Assembly (NCBI GenBank): GCA_031400775.1
Contig: JANNQN010000402.1
Span: forward strand, 1-8,483
From: PALSA-1355 sp031400775
GTDB taxonomy: Bacteria > Planctomycetota > Planctomycetia > Pirellulales > PALSA-1355
Length of the DNA: 8,483 bases
Direction of reading: 5' to 3'
The notes under the pieces are model-generated. The model did no database searches and was not told the origin of the DNA. It saw only the letters and a list, made by a program, of their open reading frames with translations. The translations under genes and the position numbers were made by a program. The first letter of the stretch is position 1; each line of letters opens with the position of its first letter. Shown piece after piece: positions 6,040 through 8,483 of this stretch.

Positions 6040-6222
6040 ATGCCCAAAGCGTTGACGATTTCAGGGATGGCGATAGCGGCTTCGTTTTTCCTGATGTTCG
6101 GGCTGGATCTCGTGCTCGGATTCCCCTTTAGCGGCGCAAGCAAGTCGATGGACATTGCTTTTCTGATCAGCGCGCTAATGCTCGGCTACATGAGCTGGAG
6201 CACGTTTCGCGAGCAAGTCTGA
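6040..6222 (+). CDS. Small two-helix membrane protein, 60 residues, function unknown
   Basis: I do not recognise a named function. The product has 60 residues, with one hydrophobic helix at about 5-28 (ISGMAIAASFFLMFGLDLVL) and a second at about 38-53 (DIAFLISALMLGYMSW), joined by a short polar loop (SGASKSM). It should be an integral inner-membrane protein with both ends on the same side. The start at 6040 is chosen because AAGGA (6025-6029) lies 10 bases upstream and the -10 box at 5986-5991 gives a sensible leader. The open frame extends upstream to 5671 only because it runs antisense through the PLP-enzyme gene. It is the only plus-strand gene in the window and is divergent from the PLP-enzyme gene, with 105 bases between the starts. 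The composition and the clean expression signals argue that it is real. Confidence 0.7.
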   Translation: MPKALTISGMAIAASFFLMFGLDLVLGFPFSGASKSMDIAFLISALMLGYMSWSTFREQV

Positions 6223-6235
6223 GGGACACTGTGAG

Positions 6236-6313
6236 CCGCGAATGGACGCTAATGCGCGCGAATGGTTACGAAGAGAATCAAATCCGATTCGCGTTTATTC
6301 GCGTAATTCGCGG
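6236..6313. repeat. CGCGAAT-type imperfect palindromic element, copy 2
   Basis: CCGCGAAT (6236-6243) mirrors ATTCGCGG (6306-6313) exactly. Between them the left half repeats CGCxAAT-like units at about 10-base intervals (6238, 6247, 6257) and the right half has ATTCGCG units at 6288, 6298 and 6307. The architecture matches the copy at 4511-4593. It begins 13 bases after the stop of the small membrane-protein gene, where it could form structure in the transcript end. Confidence 0.7.
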
Positions 6314-6441
6314 TCGTGTTTGGCGTGCGGCGACTGAAGGCTCTGTCGCCTCGTCACTGGCCGTGAACGTGTCGAAATAGGCTGCAAGGTGGCGGGGCTG
6401 ATTATTCCGAAGCGAGCCTAATCGGCCTTCCATCGAATCAT

Positions 6442-6462
6442 ACTGCTGGACGAGCCAGCAGT
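6442..6462. repeat. Perfect 8-bp hairpin, REP-like
   Basis: ACTGCTGG (6442-6449) and CCAGCAGT (6455-6462) pair perfectly around ACGAG, followed on one side by GGCAC. It lies 29 bases beyond the stop of the NodB-like gene. Hairpins with a CTGCTGG/CCAGCAG stem are familiar to me as dispersed intergenic repeats in planctomycetes; this is recollection, not a search. There is no T run, so it is not a standard terminator. Confidence 0.5.
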
Positions 6463-6491
6463 GGCACCGATTCCTTGAGGCGGCCCGCGCC

Positions 6492-7274
6492 TTAGGCGGC
6501 CGGCTGCAAGATCGACCGAGACGGCTGACCCTGGCGCTGCGTCGACAGTCGGGCCGCCATCGCACCAATTGTCAGCACCTCAAGCAGCCCGGAATCGCGA
6601 CGGTGCTTCACGTGTCGCAAGACGCGCTGCAACAAACGGTACGAGGACAATCGCGCCGCCATGCGGGGCGCTTCGATAACCAGTTGCGCCAGTCCGCCCT
6701 GGGCAATCGTCTGATCGATCGCGGATCGGGCCGACCGCCCACCGCCTCCGCCGGGCCACCAACGACTGCCGCCGGGCAACGTGATCGTGACCGGGAAGCT
6801 CCATAGGCCAAACTGCAGGGCCCGCGATCGCAGCGCTCGATTGGCCGTGGACTTGTCGGTTCGCATGTGCCGCACGGCCGTTATCCCGTGCCTGGCGGCC
6901 AGGCCGGCGTGGTCGAGCGCGGGCGATTTGACGACGAGCGTGGAAACGGAATGTCCGGCGGCGCGTCCGCCCTCGATTCGCCGGGCCAACTCGCGAGCAA
7001 AACGGCTGGGCGGGACATCACGTCCCGTCCAGCTCGCTTCGCCCAGGATGGCGATCTCGTGCTTCAGGGGCGAAGCCGCGAGGCATTGAGCGCTCGATAT
7101 CGCCGCGGGGTCGGCCACGGCCAAAGTTGCGGGCAGCTTGAGTGCGTCGAACAGCACCGCGAGGTTGTCGCCAAGCTGGTCCATTGCGCGCTGGGCGACG
7201 AGGTCCAAGCCTGCGGCGTCCGCGCTCCAGTCGATCGAAATCGTCAACACTCCGCTGGCAGGGCGCGCGCTCAT
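6492..7274 (-). CDS. NodB-fold polysaccharide-deacetylase-like protein, divergent
   Basis: This 260-residue protein resembles the carbohydrate esterase 4/NodB superfamily. Its first strand carries LTISIDWSADA (10-20) in place of the TFDDG motif. LPATLAVADP (47-56) resembles the family's PATxF strand, HEIAILG (72-78) stands where the HxxxH metal motif belongs, FARELARRIEGGRAAGH (92-108) is the expected helix, TAVRHM (132-137) recalls the arginine motif, and QLVIEAP (197-203) resembles the last strand. D15 and H72 are present, but a second metal histidine four residues after H72 is not, so canonical zinc deacetylation is doubtful. No signal peptide or membrane helix is seen, so it is probably cytoplasmic. 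The start is supported by GGGAG (7285-7281), 6 bases before the ATG at 7274. It follows the CobA-HemD gene by 207 bases on the same strand. Confidence 0.7.
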   Translation of the reverse strand: MSARPASGVLTISIDWSADAAGLDLVAQRAMDQLGDNLAVLFDALKLPATLAVADPAAISSAQCLAASPLKHEIAILGEASWTGRDVPPSRFARELARRIEGGRAAGHSVSTLVVKSPALDHAGLAARHGITAVRHMRTDKSTANRALRSRALQFGLWSFPVTITLPGGSRWWPGGGGGRSARSAIDQTIAQGGLAQLVIEAPRMAARLSSYRLLQRVLRHVKHRRDSGLLEVLTIGAMAARLSTQRQGQPSRSILQPAA

Positions 7275-7278
7275 GATG

Positions 7279-7290
7279 GACTCCCGAGTC
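7279..7290. promoter_or_regulatory. Small dyad over the ribosome-binding site of the NodB-like gene
   Basis: GACTC (7279-7283) and GAGTC (7286-7290) are complementary around CC, and the GGGAG ribosome-binding site lies within them. The two-base gap is too tight for a full RNA hairpin, so a regulatory role is uncertain. Confidence 0.2.
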
Positions 7291-7481
7291 GGCTGTCTGG
7301 ACGGTCGTTCTCGATCGCGGGTTCAATTCTGTCACTAAGAGAAATCGGCTCCGCGGCACGAGCGACTCGACGAAAACCCGGTCTGCCGTTCCCTGTCGAT
7401 TGGATGACAAACGGGCCTAAGTGCGGAGTCCGAAATAGGTTGAGCTGCGAATTGCCGGTCCGCCCAGCGCGCCCGCGCGAT

Positions 7482-8483
7482 CTATCCCGGCTGCCTGTCT
7501 TTCTCAACCCGACAGATCGCGGCCACCAGATCGGCAGTCGTGGCCTGCTGGGCCTCGGCCGCGGGCTCGTATCCTAGCTCGCGGAGCGTTTGCGAAGTCA
7601 GGGGGCTGATCGATGCCAGCCGAGCACTGGCCAATTGTCCGGCGAACATATTGGCGAGCGAGCGGGCGATGGCCGAGCTTGTGACAGTGACCCAGTCGAT
7701 GTGTCCCTCGCCGAACAATTCGCCGATGTGCTGCTCGCACTCGGCGACGTCCTGGCTGGTATAGACGACCACCTGCTCGACCTCGGCCCCATGCGCGACC
7801 AGTTGCTCGGCCAAAAGCTCGCGTCCTCGGCTGGCGCGAGCCAACAGAAATCGCTTGCCCGCCGCGTCGTGCTTGATCGCCTCAATGAGCCCTTCGGCGC
7901 GAAACTCGTCCGGCACCAGGTCTGCCCGCAGATGGTATTGGGCCAATTCGTCAGCAGTGCCGGAGCCGATGGCCGCCAGCTTGATCTTGGCCAGCACGCG
8001 CAGGTCGCGGTGCTCGAGAATTCGATCCAGCAGCGAGCGAACGCCGTTGGCGCTCGAAAACACCAGCCAGTCGTAGCGGTCCAATCGCTCGATCGCCAGG
8101 TCCACGCTCGCCCAATCGGCCGGCGGCAGAATCTCGATGGCCGGCTGCAAGAACACCTGGGCCCCCAGATCCGAGAGTGCCTCGGCCAACTCGGAGGCCT
8201 GATGCGCCGGACGCGTCACCAGCACGCGCACGCCAAACAGCGGCCGGTCGGCAAACCATCCGCGCTTCGGCGCTAGCGCTGCCACGGGACCGACAACCAC
8301 CAGTGCCGGCGGACGCAACCGTCGAGCCACGATTTCATCCGCCACCGTGCCGAGCGTACACGTAATGGTCTCCTGATCGGGCCAGGAACAGCGCCGCACG
8401 ATGGCCGCGGGCGTGTTGGCGCTTTTGCCGGCCAGGATCAGCGCGGTGGTCCATCGCGCGGCCGTCGTGATTCCCATGTAGAA
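7482..8483 (-). CDS. cobA-hemD: Uroporphyrinogen-III C-methyltransferase / uroporphyrinogen-III synthase fusion (partial, N-terminus off window)
   Basis: This is the C-terminal 333 residues of a two-domain enzyme of tetrapyrrole synthesis. The first 70 or so visible residues are the end of the SAM-dependent CobA methyltransferase (FYMGI at the very edge, AGKSANTPAAIVRRCSWPDQ, LGTVADEI, RRLRPPALVVVGPVA), which makes precorrin-2 from uroporphyrinogen III. The remainder is HemD, which closes hydroxymethylbilane to uroporphyrinogen III: VRVLVTRP, WLVFSSANGVRSL, AIGSGTADEL, VPDEFRAEGLIEAI, FLLARASRGRELL, DWVTVTSSA and SISPLTSQTLRELG occur in family order. The fusion couples synthesis of the intermediate to the siroheme/cobalamin branch. 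The frame is open through base 8483 and the first internal ATG (8477) lies within CobA sequence, so the true start is outside the window. The stop is TAG at 7484-7482; no terminator is evident after it. Confidence 0.95.
   Translation of the reverse strand, partial: FYMGITTAARWTTALILAGKSANTPAAIVRRCSWPDQETITCTLGTVADEIVARRLRPPALVVVGPVAALAPKRGWFADRPLFGVRVLVTRPAHQASELAEALSDLGAQVFLQPAIEILPPADWASVDLAIERLDRYDWLVFSSANGVRSLLDRILEHRDLRVLAKIKLAAIGSGTADELAQYHLRADLVPDEFRAEGLIEAIKHDAAGKRFLLARASRGRELLAEQLVAHGAEVEQVVVYTSQDVAECEQHIGELFGEGHIDWVTVTSSAIARSLANMFAGQLASARLASISPLTSQTLRELGYEPAAEAQQATTADLVAAICRVEKDRQPG

Noticed and set aside
6329..6350. GGCGAC/GTCGCC hairpin as terminator of the small gene
   Set aside because: It is a six-base stem with a 10-base loop, no T run, and more than 100 bases from the stop codon.
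6278..6568. Minus-strand open frame of 96 codons
   Set aside because: It runs through the CGCGAAT element and the 6442-6462 hairpin and overlaps the end of the NodB-like gene; its peptide is typical of repeat-derived false genes.
7590..8276. Plus-strand open frame of 228 codons (also the plus-strand frame at 6867-7577)
   Set aside because: The first is antisense to HemD and the second largely antisense to the NodB-like gene. Neither has recognisable domains, and both look compositionally artificial.

Overview
The window reads as chromosomal DNA of a GC-rich planctomycete, probably of the Pirellulales type. This is inferred from the gene content, not from a database search. The clues are a BlaI repressor paired with an M56 membrane peptidase that ends in a coiled-coil plus HEAT-like tail, a fused CobA-HemD, a GntR/YtrB-type ABC pair, and intergenic repeats of the GTAG-hairpin and CGCGAAT types. 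Almost all genes lie on the minus strand; one small gene is on the plus strand.

Layout in plus coordinates: (1) 1-988, minus: a short YtrA-type GntR regulator whose stop overlaps the start of an ABC transporter ATPase (ATGA). The ATPase runs off the left edge. A perfect 10-bp-arm dyad covers the regulator's start and presumed -10 box, so the operon looks autorepressed. (2) 1054-4227, minus: blaI followed by a 908-residue M56 peptidase. The pair resembles the BlaI/BlaR1 signalling cassette, but the penicillin-binding sensor domain is replaced by a long coiled-coil and HEAT-like region. A strong internal ribosome-binding site and a signal-peptide-like segment lie exactly where the fourth membrane helix begins. 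(3) 4252-4782: a 531-bp gene-free stretch packed with nested repeats: a 17-bp inverted repeat pair bracketed by 10-bp direct repeats, an 83-bp CGCGAAT element, and a 67-bp REP/iREP pair. (4) 4783-5934, minus: a class V-fold PLP enzyme. (5) 6040-6222, plus: a 60-residue two-helix membrane protein, divergent from (4). (6) 6223-6491: a second CGCGAAT element and a perfect 8-bp hairpin. (7) 6492-7274, minus: a divergent NodB-fold protein lacking the usual catalytic pattern. (8) 7482-8483, minus: the end of a CobA-HemD fusion (siroheme/tetrapyrrole branch point), cut by the right edge.

The genes do not form one pathway. Regions 1 and 2 are two separate envelope-stress-like regulatory cassettes; the rest is metabolic and accessory. 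The most unusual points are the hybrid BlaR1-like sensor with its internal start, the layered repeat cluster at 4378-4778, and the signs that two genes are transcribed without a leader.
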